50,457 nucleotides of DNA from Stenotrophomonas maltophilia (GTDB taxonomy: Bacteria; Pseudomonadota; Gammaproteobacteria; Xanthomonadales; Xanthomonadaceae), in assembly GCF_013464485.1 (NCBI RefSeq), contig NZ_RAUX01000025.1, positions 1 through 50,457 on the forward strand. The letters are read 5' to 3'. Positions within the stretch are counted from its first letter, which is position 1, and each line of letters begins with the position of its first letter. Of this stretch, positions 35,145 to 42,447 are shown one piece after another. The translations under genes were made by a program, and so were the position numbers. The notes beneath the pieces are model-generated. The model was not told the DNA's origin. It did no database searches and saw only the letters and a program-made list of their open reading frames with translations.

Positions 35145-37313
35145 TCAGTTGCCGGCGCCCGTCAGGCCACGCTTTTCCAGCAACGGTTCGATCTGCGGCT
35201 CGTGGCCGGCGAAATCGCGGAACAGCTGCATCGCATCCACGCTGCCGCCCTTGGACAGCAGGGTGGCGCGGAAGTGGTCGCCGTTCTTGCGGCTCAGGCC
35301 GCCGTTGTCCTTGAACCACTTCTGGGTGTTGGCGTCGAGCACTTCCGACCAGATGTAGGCGTAGTAGCCGGCCGAGTAGCCACCCATGATGTGGCTGAAG
35401 TACGGGGTCTTGTAGCGCGGCGGAACCGGCGCGTAGTAGATGCCATCCTTCTCCAGCGCGGCGCGCTCGAAGGCCATCACGTCCTTGGCGGCCGGCACCT
35501 GGTCGGCGCCGATCTGGTGCCAGCGCTGATCAAGCATGGCCGCACCCAGGTACTCGGTGGTGGCAAAGCCCTGGTTGAACTTGGCCGCCGCCAGCACCTT
35601 GTCCAGCAGCGCCTGCGGCATCGCCGAACCGTTCTGGTAGTGCTTGGCGTAGTTCTTCAGGATGACCGGGTTGTCCGACCACATCTCGTTGACCTGCGAG
35701 GGGAACTCGACGAAGTCACGCGGCACCGAGGTGCCCGAGAAGTACGGGTACTTCACGTTGGAGAACATGCCGTGCAGGGCGTGGCCGAACTCGTGGAAGG
35801 TGGTGTTCACCTCGTCCCAGGTCAGCAGGGTCGGCTGACCGGCCGGCGGCTTCGGGATGTTCAGGTGGTTGGCCACTACCGGCTTGAAGCCGGTCAGCTT
35901 GGACTGCGAGACGTAGGAATTCATCCACGCACCACCGCGCTTTGAGGCGCGTGCATACGGGTCGAAGATGAAGATCGCCAGCTGGCTGCCGTCGGCGTCG
36001 AACACGTCGTAGACGGTGACGTCATCGTGGTAGACCGGCAGGTCGGTGCGCTGCTTGAAGGTCAGGCCGAATTCCAGGTTGGCGGCATGGAACACGCCGT
36101 TCTCCAGCACGTTCTTCATTTCGAAGTACGGCTTCAGCTGCGACTCGTCGAAGTTGTACTTGGCCTGGCGCACCTTCTCGCTGTAGAAGGCCCAGTCCCA
36201 CGGTTCCAGCTGGAAGGTCGGCTTGCGCGCGGCCTTCTGTTCCTTGTCGATCATCGCCTGCAGGTCGGCGGCTTCGCGCTTGGCGTTGGCCACGGCGGCC
36301 GGGGCCAGCTTGCCCAGCATCGCGTTGACCGCTTCCGGGGTCTTGGCGGTCTGGTTGGTCAGGTTGTAGGCGGCGAAGTTCGGGAAGCCCATCAGCTTGG
36401 CCTTGTCGGCACGCAGCTGCATGATGCGCGAGACCAGCGCGGTGTTGTCGAACTCACCGCCACGGCTGCCACGGCTGACCGACGCTTCGTAGATCTTCTG
36501 GCGCAGGGCGCGGTTGGCCAGGTTGGTCAGCGGCGGCTGGCCGGTGGTGTTGAGCAGGGTGATCACGTACTTGCCGTCCTGGCCGCGGGCCTTGGCGGCT
36601 TCGGCGGCGGCGGCGATCTGCTCCTTGGACAGGCCGTCCAGTTCCTTGACGTCGGCGACGGTGATCGCCGAAGCGTTCACTTCCGACTGCACGTTCTGGC
36701 TGAACTTGGTGCCCAGGTTGGCCAGCTCGGCATTCATCTCCTTCAGCGTGGCCTTGTCGGCCTCGGACAGCTTGGCGCCGGCGCGCACGTAGTTGTCGTA
36801 GTACTTCTCGACCAGGCGCACGCCTTCGGCGTCCAGGCCCAGCTGGCTGCGGGTGTCGTACAGCGCCTGGATGCGGGCGAACAGCTTGCCGTTCAGCGCG
36901 ATCGCATCGCTGTGCGCAGCGAACTTCGCCGAGTAATCGGCCTGCAGCTTCTTGCGGGTGTCATTGGTGTCGGCGCCGACCAGGCTGAAGAAGACGGTGG
37001 TCGCGCGGTCGAGGACATCACCGCTCTTTTCCAGGGCGATGATGGTGTTGTCGAAGGTCGGCTTGGCCTTGTTGTTGGCGATCGCTTCCACTTCCTTCAG
37101 CTGCTGCGCCATGCCGGCGTCGAAGGCCGGGGCGAAGTCGCTGTCCTTGATCTTGTCGAACTGCGGGAAATGCAGCGGCAGCGGGCTGTCGGCGAAGAAC
37201 GGATTGGCCTGCTGGGCATGGGTGCTGGCAGCCGGGGTGGCGGCGCCGGCCGAGAAGGCGGGCAGGGCAAGGCCGAGGGACATGGCCACGGCAAGGGCAA
37301 GGCGAGTGGTCAA
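35145..37313 (-). CDS. dcp: M3 family metallopeptidase, peptidyl-dipeptidase Dcp-like, exported
   Basis: Zinc peptidase of 722 residues, related to peptidyl-dipeptidase Dcp and oligopeptidase A. The zinc motif HEFGHALHGMFS is at residues 507-518 (His507, Glu508, His511), with the third ligand Glu expected about 28 residues later in FVEFPSQVNE. A signal peptide (1-25, AFSAGA) predicts a periplasmic location, unlike cytoplasmic OpdA; peptides trimmed here could feed uptake systems such as the POT transporter. The N-terminal helical region (50-450) is typical of M3 enzymes. It is monocistronic and ends at a bidirectional terminator. Confidence 0.93.
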   Translation of the reverse strand: MTTRLALAVAMSLGLALPAFSAGAATPAASTHAQQANPFFADSPLPLHFPQFDKIKDSDFAPAFDAGMAQQLKEVEAIANNKAKPTFDNTIIALEKSGDVLDRATTVFFSLVGADTNDTRKKLQADYSAKFAAHSDAIALNGKLFARIQALYDTRSQLGLDAEGVRLVEKYYDNYVRAGAKLSEADKATLKEMNAELANLGTKFSQNVQSEVNASAITVADVKELDGLSKEQIAAAAEAAKARGQDGKYVITLLNTTGQPPLTNLANRALRQKIYEASVSRGSRGGEFDNTALVSRIMQLRADKAKLMGFPNFAAYNLTNQTAKTPEAVNAMLGKLAPAAVANAKREAADLQAMIDKEQKAARKPTFQLEPWDWAFYSEKVRQAKYNFDESQLKPYFEMKNVLENGVFHAANLEFGLTFKQRTDLPVYHDDVTVYDVFDADGSQLAIFIFDPYARASKRGGAWMNSYVSQSKLTGFKPVVANHLNIPKPPAGQPTLLTWDEVNTTFHEFGHALHGMFSNVKYPYFSGTSVPRDFVEFPSQVNEMWSDNPVILKNYAKHYQNGSAMPQALLDKVLAAAKFNQGFATTEYLGAAMLDQRWHQIGADQVPAAKDVMAFERAALEKDGIYYAPVPPRYKTPYFSHIMGGYSAGYYAYIWSEVLDANTQKWFKDNGGLSRKNGDHFRATLLSKGGSVDAMQLFRDFAGHEPQIEPLLEKRGLTGAGN

Positions 37314-37443
37314 GGTAGGAACTCCGGTAAGGCAAACAAGGGCCCGAGGGTAACCCGGCCGACGGCGCTGGTACTTGTGTCAAAAGGCATGTTGCCGGGA
37401 CCGGGCGCGGGTACCATGCATTCACCGCCCACGGCCCGCTGCC

Positions 37444-37923
37444 ATGACCACTGCCTACGATTTCAGCTTCCGCGACCTCGACGGCCAGCCGCAGGCCCTC
37501 GCCCGGTTCCAGGGTCACCCGTTGCTGCTGGTCAATGTCGCCAGCCGTTGTGGCTTCACCCCGCAGTACACCGGGCTGGAACAGCTGTGGCAGGACTACC
37601 GTGAACGTGGCCTGGTGGTGATCGGCTTCCCCTGCAACCAGTTCGGCGCGCAGGAGCCCGGTGACGCCGCGCAGATCCGCCAGTTCTGTTCGCTGGATTA
37701 TCCGGTCAGCTTCCCGCTGTCGGAGAAGATCGAGGTCAACGGCGAGGGGGCTGATCCGTTGTGGGCCTGGCTGTCACGCGAGAAGCGCGGCCTGCTTGGC
37801 AGTGCCCGTATCAAGTGGAACTTCAGCAAGTTCCTGGTCGATCGCCAGGGGCGGGTGGTGTCGCGGCATGCGCCCACCACCAGGCCGGAGCAGCTGCGCG
37901 ACGAAATCGAAGCGCTGCTGTGA
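37444..37923 (+). CDS. glutathione peroxidase family protein
   Basis: Thiol peroxidase of 159 residues reducing hydroperoxides. The catalytic tetrad is visible: Cys36 in VASRCGFTPQYTGLEQL, Gln in FPCNQFGAQEPG, and Trp-Asn in KWNFSKFLVD. Cys replaces the selenocysteine of animal enzymes. Bacterial members often use thioredoxin rather than glutathione through a resolving Cys; the Cys in GFPCNQ is a candidate. ATG 37444 matches the family N-terminus. It is divergent from the M3 peptidase gene by 130 bp and followed by a REP pair. Confidence 0.94.
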   Translation: MTTAYDFSFRDLDGQPQALARFQGHPLLLVNVASRCGFTPQYTGLEQLWQDYRERGLVVIGFPCNQFGAQEPGDAAQIRQFCSLDYPVSFPLSEKIEVNGEGADPLWAWLSREKRGLLGSARIKWNFSKFLVDRQGRVVSRHAPTTRPEQLRDEIEALL

Positions 37924-37989
37924 GGTAGTGCCGGTCGCTGGCCGGCAACCCCGTGGTGCCAGAAGCGCCGGCCAGCGGCCGGCACTACC
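37924..37989. repeat. SMAG-type REP pair
   Basis: GTAGTGCCGG followed by TCGCTGGCCGGC, and an inverted partner GCCGGCCAGCGGCCGGCAC ending in CTAC. A single related arm lies at 42352-42377. Confidence 0.8.
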
Positions 37990-37997
37990 GTTGCAGC

Positions 37998-38777
37998 TTA
38001 CTTCTCGACGAACGCGCGCTCGAACACGTAGTGGCCCGGCTGGCCGATGCGCGGCGAGACCTGGAAACCACGGGCATCGAGCACGCTGCGCAGGTCGGCC
38101 AGCATCTGCGGGCTGCCGCAGATCATCGCGCGGTCGTTCTCCGGGCTCAGTTCCGGCAGGCCGAGGGTGCGCTGCATCTCGCCGCTCTCCATCAGCTGGG
38201 TCAGGCGGCCCTGGTTGGCGAACGGTTCACGGGTGACGGCCGGGTAGTACAGCAGCTTGTCGCCGATCATCTCGCCCAGGAACTCATGCTCACGCAGTTC
38301 CTTCTCGAAGTAATCGCGGTAGGCCAGGTCCTTTTCGTAGCGCACGCCGTGGCACAGGATCACCTTCTCGAAGCGCTCGTAGGTTTCCGGGTCCTTGATG
38401 ACCGACAGCCACGGTGCCATGCCAGTGCCGGTGCCCAGCAGGTACAGGTTCCTGCCGGGGTGCAGGTCGCTGATCAGCAGGGTGCCGGTGGGTTTCTTGC
38501 CAACCAGCACCTTGTCGCCCGGCTTGATGTGCTGCAGACGTGAGGTCAGCGGGCCGTCCTGCACCTTGATGCTGAAGAACTCCAAGTGCTCTTCCCAGTT
38601 GGCGCTGGCGATGGAATAGGCGCGCAGCAGCGGCCGCGCCTCGGTTTCCAGGCCGATCATCACAAACTGGCCGTTCTCGAAGCGGAAGCCGCTGTCGCGG
38701 GTGAGGGTGAAGCTGAAGTAGGCGTCGGTCCAGTGACGGACCTCAAGCACCGTTTCGGCGCCGAAAGCGGAGGACAT
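37998..38777 (-). CDS. fpr: ferredoxin--NADP reductase
   Basis: FAD-dependent reductase of 259 residues moving electrons between NADPH and ferredoxin or flavodoxin. The FAD-binding motif is RAYSIAS (about residues 52-58), with GTGTGMAPWLSVIKDPETYERF in the NADP domain and MICGSPQM later. The protein ends in VFERAFVEK; the C-terminal extension past the usual aromatic residue is typical of subclass I/Azotobacter-type bacterial FPRs. A perfect inverted repeat 42 bp upstream of the start (38819-38837) suggests control by iron or oxidative stress. The ABC exporter gene upstream reads the same way, 80 bp away. Confidence 0.95.
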   Translation of the reverse strand: MSSAFGAETVLEVRHWTDAYFSFTLTRDSGFRFENGQFVMIGLETEARPLLRAYSIASANWEEHLEFFSIKVQDGPLTSRLQHIKPGDKVLVGKKPTGTLLISDLHPGRNLYLLGTGTGMAPWLSVIKDPETYERFEKVILCHGVRYEKDLAYRDYFEKELREHEFLGEMIGDKLLYYPAVTREPFANQGRLTQLMESGEMQRTLGLPELSPENDRAMICGSPQMLADLRSVLDARGFQVSPRIGQPGHYVFERAFVEK

Positions 38778-38818
38778 GGGCGTATCTATCGAAAGTCGTC
38801 GGGGGTGATTCTATCTCA

Positions 38819-38837
38819 AATGAGACAGGTTCTCATT
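38819..38837 (-). promoter_or_regulatory. inverted repeat upstream of fpr, possible Fur-type box
   Basis: AATGAGACAGGTTCTCATT has perfect 7-bp arms around five bases and lies 42 bp before the fpr ATG in the 80-bp gap. The NATGAGA/TCTCATT arms resemble Fur-regulated promoters, but other stress regulators are possible. Confidence 0.45.
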
Positions 38838-38857
38838 AGGCGGAACGAGAGGCGTTC

Positions 38858-40729
38858 TCAGCGGTAACCGGCCGCCTGCAGCTCGAACAGCTCGGCGTAG
38901 CGGCCGCCCTGGGCCATCAGCTGCTCATGAGTGCCGCTGGCCTCGATCCGGCCATCGGCCAGCACCAGGATGCGATCGGCCATGCGTACCGAGGAGAAAC
39001 GGTGGGAAATCAGCACTGCGGTGCGATTATCCGCCAGTTCCCTGAACCGCTGGAACACCTCGAACTCACTTCGCGCATCCAGCGCTGCCGTTGGCTCATC
39101 CAGGATCATCACCTGCGCATTGCGCATCCACGCGCGGGCAATGGCGATCTTCTGCCATTGGCCGCCGGACAGGTCCACGCCCTGCTTGAAGCGGCGGCCG
39201 ATCAGCTGGTCGTAGCCGCCGGGCAGGTCGTCGATCACTTCCTCGGCCATGCCGCGCCGCGCGGCGTCGGCGATGCGTGCCTGGTCGTCCATCGCCTCGA
39301 CCTGGCCGACGCCGATGTTCTCGCCGGCGCTGAGGTTGTAGCGCACGAAATCCTGGAAGATCACCCCGAGGTTGGCGCGCAGGTCGTCCAGGTCGTAGTC
39401 GCGCAGATCGCGGCCATCGAGCAGGATGCGGCCCTCGTCCGGCTCGTACAGCCGCGCCAGCAGCTTCACCAGCGTGGTCTTGCCCGCTCCGTTCTCGCCG
39501 ACCAGGGCCAGCACTTCGCCGGCATGCAGCTGGAATTCGAGGTGGCGCACCGCCCATTGCTCGGCATCCGGGTAACGGAAGCCGACGTTCTCGAACACGA
39601 AGCCTTGGCGGATCGGCTGTGGCACGCGCGCCGCGCCTTCGCGCGAATGGATTTCCGGCTGGATCTGGAAGAACGAGAACAGGTCGTCCAGGTACAGCGC
39701 CTGGCTGGCCACCTGCGAGAAGCCGATCAGCAGGCCTTCCAGCAGCTGGCGCAGGCGCAGGAAGCTGCCGGCGAGGAAGGTCAGGTCGCCGATCGAGAAG
39801 TCGCCGCGCACCGTGCGCCAGGCGATGTAGGCGTAGGCGGTGTAGTACCCCAGAGTGCCCAGCGCAGCCAGCAGCGTGCCCCAGAACGCGCGGCGCCGGG
39901 CCAGCGCGCGGTTGGCCAGGAACAGCGCCACCGACAGGCGCCGGTAACGCTCCACCAGGAAGCGGTGCAGGTTGTAGATCTTCACTTCCTTGGCCGTTTC
40001 CACGCTGGCACCGAGCTGGCGCAGGTAGTCAAGCTGGCGGCGCTCGGGCGTCCACTGGAAGTTGAGGCTGTACCCGGCCGCGTTGAAGTGCGACTCGCCG
40101 ATGAAGGCCGGCACCAGTGCCAGCGCCAGCAGCAGGATCAGCCACGGCGCGTACACCAGCAGGCCGACGGCGAGGCTGGCCACGGTGATCGCGTCCTGCA
40201 CCTGGCCAAACAACTGGCTCATCAGGTTCATCCGGCCCATGGTCTGGCGCCGCGCGCGGTCCAGCTTGTCCTGCAGGTCCGGGTCCTCGAAGTCCTCCAG
40301 ATCCAGCGTTGCCGCGTGCTCCATCAGCCGGATGCTGGTGACGTTGGCGAACAGTTCCGAGAGCAGGGCATCGGCGTAGCTGACCAGCCGGCCGAGCAGG
40401 TCCGAGGCGATGGCCAGGCCGAACTCGAGCGCCAGCAGGCCCAGCAGCGGGTTGAGCAGGCCGCTGGACAGCGCCTCGCCCAGTGGCGGGAAGCCGGCAT
40501 CGTGCTGGCTCAGGTGCAGCGCGCTGTCGATGATCAGCTTGCCGACGTAGAGCATCGCCACCGGCAGCAGCGCACGGATCAGGCGCAGGCCAAGGCTGGC
40601 CAGGGTGAGCGCGGGGCTGGTCTTCCAGACCATGCGCAGGAACGGTGGCAGGTTGCGCATCGCCCTGAAGCGCTGGCGCAGGCTGGGTTTCTTCGCGGCG
40701 GCAGCGCCAGCGGTGGGGGTAGCAGGCAT
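38858..40729 (-). CDS. ABC transporter, fused permease and ATP-binding domains
   Basis: Type-1 exporter half-transporter of 623 residues acting as a dimer in the inner membrane. The N-terminal membrane domain (about 35-340) has around six helices; the nucleotide-binding domain follows, with Walker A GENGAGKTTLVKLL (about 408-421), signature LSGGQWQKIAIARAW and Walker B VMILDEPTAALD, then the H-loop in LISHRFSSVRMAD. The substrate is not evident; lipid, peptide or drug export are possible. The sequence DLEDFEDPDLQDKLDRARRQ in the cytoplasmic loop is characteristic of a bacteriocin/lantibiotic-like exporter subgroup, without a biosynthetic gene nearby. Confidence 0.93.
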   Translation of the reverse strand: MPATPTAGAAAAKKPSLRQRFRAMRNLPPFLRMVWKTSPALTLASLGLRLIRALLPVAMLYVGKLIIDSALHLSQHDAGFPPLGEALSSGLLNPLLGLLALEFGLAIASDLLGRLVSYADALLSELFANVTSIRLMEHAATLDLEDFEDPDLQDKLDRARRQTMGRMNLMSQLFGQVQDAITVASLAVGLLVYAPWLILLLALALVPAFIGESHFNAAGYSLNFQWTPERRQLDYLRQLGASVETAKEVKIYNLHRFLVERYRRLSVALFLANRALARRRAFWGTLLAALGTLGYYTAYAYIAWRTVRGDFSIGDLTFLAGSFLRLRQLLEGLLIGFSQVASQALYLDDLFSFFQIQPEIHSREGAARVPQPIRQGFVFENVGFRYPDAEQWAVRHLEFQLHAGEVLALVGENGAGKTTLVKLLARLYEPDEGRILLDGRDLRDYDLDDLRANLGVIFQDFVRYNLSAGENIGVGQVEAMDDQARIADAARRGMAEEVIDDLPGGYDQLIGRRFKQGVDLSGGQWQKIAIARAWMRNAQVMILDEPTAALDARSEFEVFQRFRELADNRTAVLISHRFSSVRMADRILVLADGRIEASGTHEQLMAQGGRYAELFELQAAGYR

Positions 40730-40786
40730 GCGCGTATTGTGCGCGCCTGATACGTGCAGATGGGGTCAGTGCAGGCGTGTGGCAGC

Positions 40787-40829
40787 GCCGGGTCAGAGCC
40801 CTTCGCTATGCGAAGGGCTCTGACCCGGC
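40787..40829. repeat. 43-bp hairpin element with perfect 20-bp arms
   Basis: GCCGGGTCAGAGCCCTTCGC and its exact complement flank a TAT loop. It lies upstream of the ABC exporter gene and is related to the palindrome at 35043-35083. Confidence 0.8.
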
Positions 40830-40843
40830 CGCATCCACGCATG

Positions 40844-40882
40844 GCGTGGATCTACCGTGTCGACCAAGGTCGACGCCTACCA
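40844..40882. repeat. SMAG-type REP pair
   Basis: Read on the minus strand, GTAGGCGTCGACCTTGGTCG is followed closely by GTAGATCCACGCCATGCGTG, two direct GTAG-headed palindromes. They end 33 bp before the carboxymuconolactone decarboxylase-like gene. Confidence 0.7.
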
Positions 40883-40914
40883 ACAGCAGCAAAGACCGTG
40901 CAAGGTGGCGTGGG

Positions 40915-41367
40915 TCAGGCCGGCAGTGGCGGCAGCAGGCCCGCGCCCAGCCTATTCCAGGCATTGATCACCGCAATGCCCATGCTCAGGTCACTGATGC
41001 CCTTCTCATCGAAGTGCGGCACCAGTGCGTCGAATGCCGCCTGCGACGGCGCGCCGTCGGTCAGCCGGGTCAGCGCCTCGGCCCAGCCCAGCGCCGCGCG
41101 CTCGCGTGCATCGAAGAAGCGGCTTTCATGCCAGGCCGGCAGCGTATCCAGCTTGCGCGGCTCGATGCCGCCCTTGCGCAGCGCGGTGCCGTGCATGTCC
41201 ATGCAGTAGCCACAGCCGTTGAGCTGCGACACGCGCAGGAACAACAGTTCCATCAGGGTCGGGTCGATCGAGCTGTCATGCACCGCCTTGCTGGTGGCCA
41301 GCAGGCCCTTGAAGGCCTCGGCGGCCAGGCGGGTGTAGGGTACGCGGGGAGAGGCGTGGTCGGACAT
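40915..41367 (-). CDS. carboxymuconolactone decarboxylase/AhpD-like protein, ECF41 partner
   Basis: AhpD-fold protein of 150 residues. The redox-type motif LNGCGYCMDMH (about 51-61), with a CxxC pair and downstream His, is the carboxymuconolactone decarboxylase family signature and suggests a peroxidase-like or thiol-redox role rather than true decarboxylation. ATG 41367 has GGAG upstream; a longer frame from 41388 lacks one. It lies 36 bp after the sigma factor gene on the same strand. Genes of this family are the conserved partners and targets of ECF41 sigma factors. Confidence 0.92.
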   Translation of the reverse strand: MSDHASPRVPYTRLAAEAFKGLLATSKAVHDSSIDPTLMELLFLRVSQLNGCGYCMDMHGTALRKGGIEPRKLDTLPAWHESRFFDARERAALGWAEALTRLTDGAPSQAAFDALVPHFDEKGISDLSMGIAVINAWNRLGAGLLPPLPA

Positions 41368-41403
41368 TTTCGGCTCCACGGCGGCCACGGTGGCCGCCTT
41401 TCA

Positions 41404-42300
41404 CTACCAGGACGCCGCACCGTCGCCGCGCGTGACAACATCCGGCAACTTTTCCGGATTCAGCACGCTGTACACGTTGGCGATGCGGCCATCGACCACC
41501 TCGATGGTGGTGACCGAGTGCAGGTGCTTGCCGTGGAAGCGCAGGATTGCCGGCTCGCCGTTGACGTAGCCCAGCTGCGCCGGATGCACCGCACCACGAC
41601 GCGCGATGGCCCAGAACAGGCGGCCGATGCGCTCGGCGCCCAGCAGCGGGCGCACTGCGGCGGTGACCACGCCGCCGCCGTCGGACACCAGCAGTGCGTT
41701 GGCGTGCAGCAGGGCCTGGATTGCCTCGCTGTCGCCACGCTGCGAGGCGTCCATGAAACGGGTCAGCAGCTGCCGGTGCTGGCTGGCATCGGCGTTGAAG
41801 CGCGGCCGTCCAGACTGCAGGCGTTGCCGGGCGCGATGCACCAGCTGCCGGCAGTTGGCCTCGCTGTGGCCGATCAGGTCGGCGATCTCGCGATAATCGT
41901 GGTCGAAGGCCTCCTTCAGCAGGAACGCGGCGCGTTCTTCGGGGCCGAGTTGCTCGAGCAGGGTCAGGAACGCGACCGAGACATCGTCGGCCAGCGCATG
42001 CAGCTGCGCCGGGCCAGGCGCCGGGTCGGGCTCGAGGGTGACTGCCAGCGGCTCGGCCAGCCACGGGCCGACGTAGTGCGCGCGCTCACGCTTGGCCGCG
42101 CGCAGCCGGTCCAGGCCGAGCCGGGTGGTGGTGGTGACCAGCCAGGCCTCGGCATCGCGGACGCTGGCCGGATCGGCGCCGGACCAGCGCAGCCAGGCAT
42201 CCTGGACCACGTCCTCGGCGTCGGCGCGGCTGCCGAGCAGGCGGTAGGCCAGCGCCATCAGGCGCGGGCGGTGGATCTGGAAAGCGGTTTCGGCGTTCAT
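41404..42300 (-). CDS. ECF41-type sigma factor (SigJ-like) with SnoaL-like C-terminal domain
   Basis: Extracytoplasmic-function sigma factor of 298 residues. Region 2 is at about 8-75 (RLMALAYRLLGSRADAEDVVQDAWLRW) and region 4 at about 115-170 (LGPEERAAFLLKEAFDHDYREIADLIG). In place of a separate anti-sigma factor, a SnoaL-like extension (180-298) carries SDGGGVV and, near the end, VLNPEKL, which correspond to the DGGGK and NPDKL motifs of ECF41. In that group the extension itself tunes sigma activity. It heads a two-gene operon with the decarboxylase-like gene, and an ECF41-like promoter lies at 42310-42336. Confidence 0.92.
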   Translation of the reverse strand: MNAETAFQIHRPRLMALAYRLLGSRADAEDVVQDAWLRWSGADPASVRDAEAWLVTTTTRLGLDRLRAAKRERAHYVGPWLAEPLAVTLEPDPAPGPAQLHALADDVSVAFLTLLEQLGPEERAAFLLKEAFDHDYREIADLIGHSEANCRQLVHRARQRLQSGRPRFNADASQHRQLLTRFMDASQRGDSEAIQALLHANALLVSDGGGVVTAAVRPLLGAERIGRLFWAIARRGAVHPAQLGYVNGEPAILRFHGKHLHSVTTIEVVDGRIANVYSVLNPEKLPDVVTRGDGAASW

Positions 42301-42309
42301 GTGGGCAAG

Positions 42310-42336
42310 GACGCGGCAGTGGCGCGTGGCGTGACA
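42310..42336 (-). promoter_or_regulatory. ECF41-like promoter of the sigma factor gene
   Basis: On the minus strand, TGTCAC (42336-42331) and CGTC (42313-42310) are separated by 17 bp, matching the published ECF41 signature TGTCACA plus CGTC. It ends 9 bp before the sigma factor ATG, so the transcript would be leaderless or nearly so. This suggests autoregulation. Confidence 0.6.
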
Positions 42337-42351
42337 GAGGGCTTGCGTGGA

Positions 42352-42377
42352 TAGTGCCGGCCAGCGGCCGGCACTAC
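42352..42377. repeat. single SMAG-type REP arm
   Basis: A palindrome with core TGCCGGCCAGCGGCCGGCAC ending in CTAC lies between the divergent sigma factor and fumarase genes. Confidence 0.65.
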
Positions 42378-42447
42378 CACCCTGCGGCCGGGGGAGGGGT
42401 TAAAATGGGCGGATTACCCCCGCCAGCCTCGAGCAAGCGAGCAAGCC

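Noticed and set aside
36027-37604. Plus-strand frame opposite the M3 peptidase
   Set aside because: It lies across the HEFGH-containing gene and into gpx in another frame; Gly/Val/Leu-rich shadow without motif.
38858-40729. ABC exporter as part of a bacteriocin or lantibiotic cluster
   Set aside because: No precursor peptide, modification enzyme or immunity gene is visible on either side.
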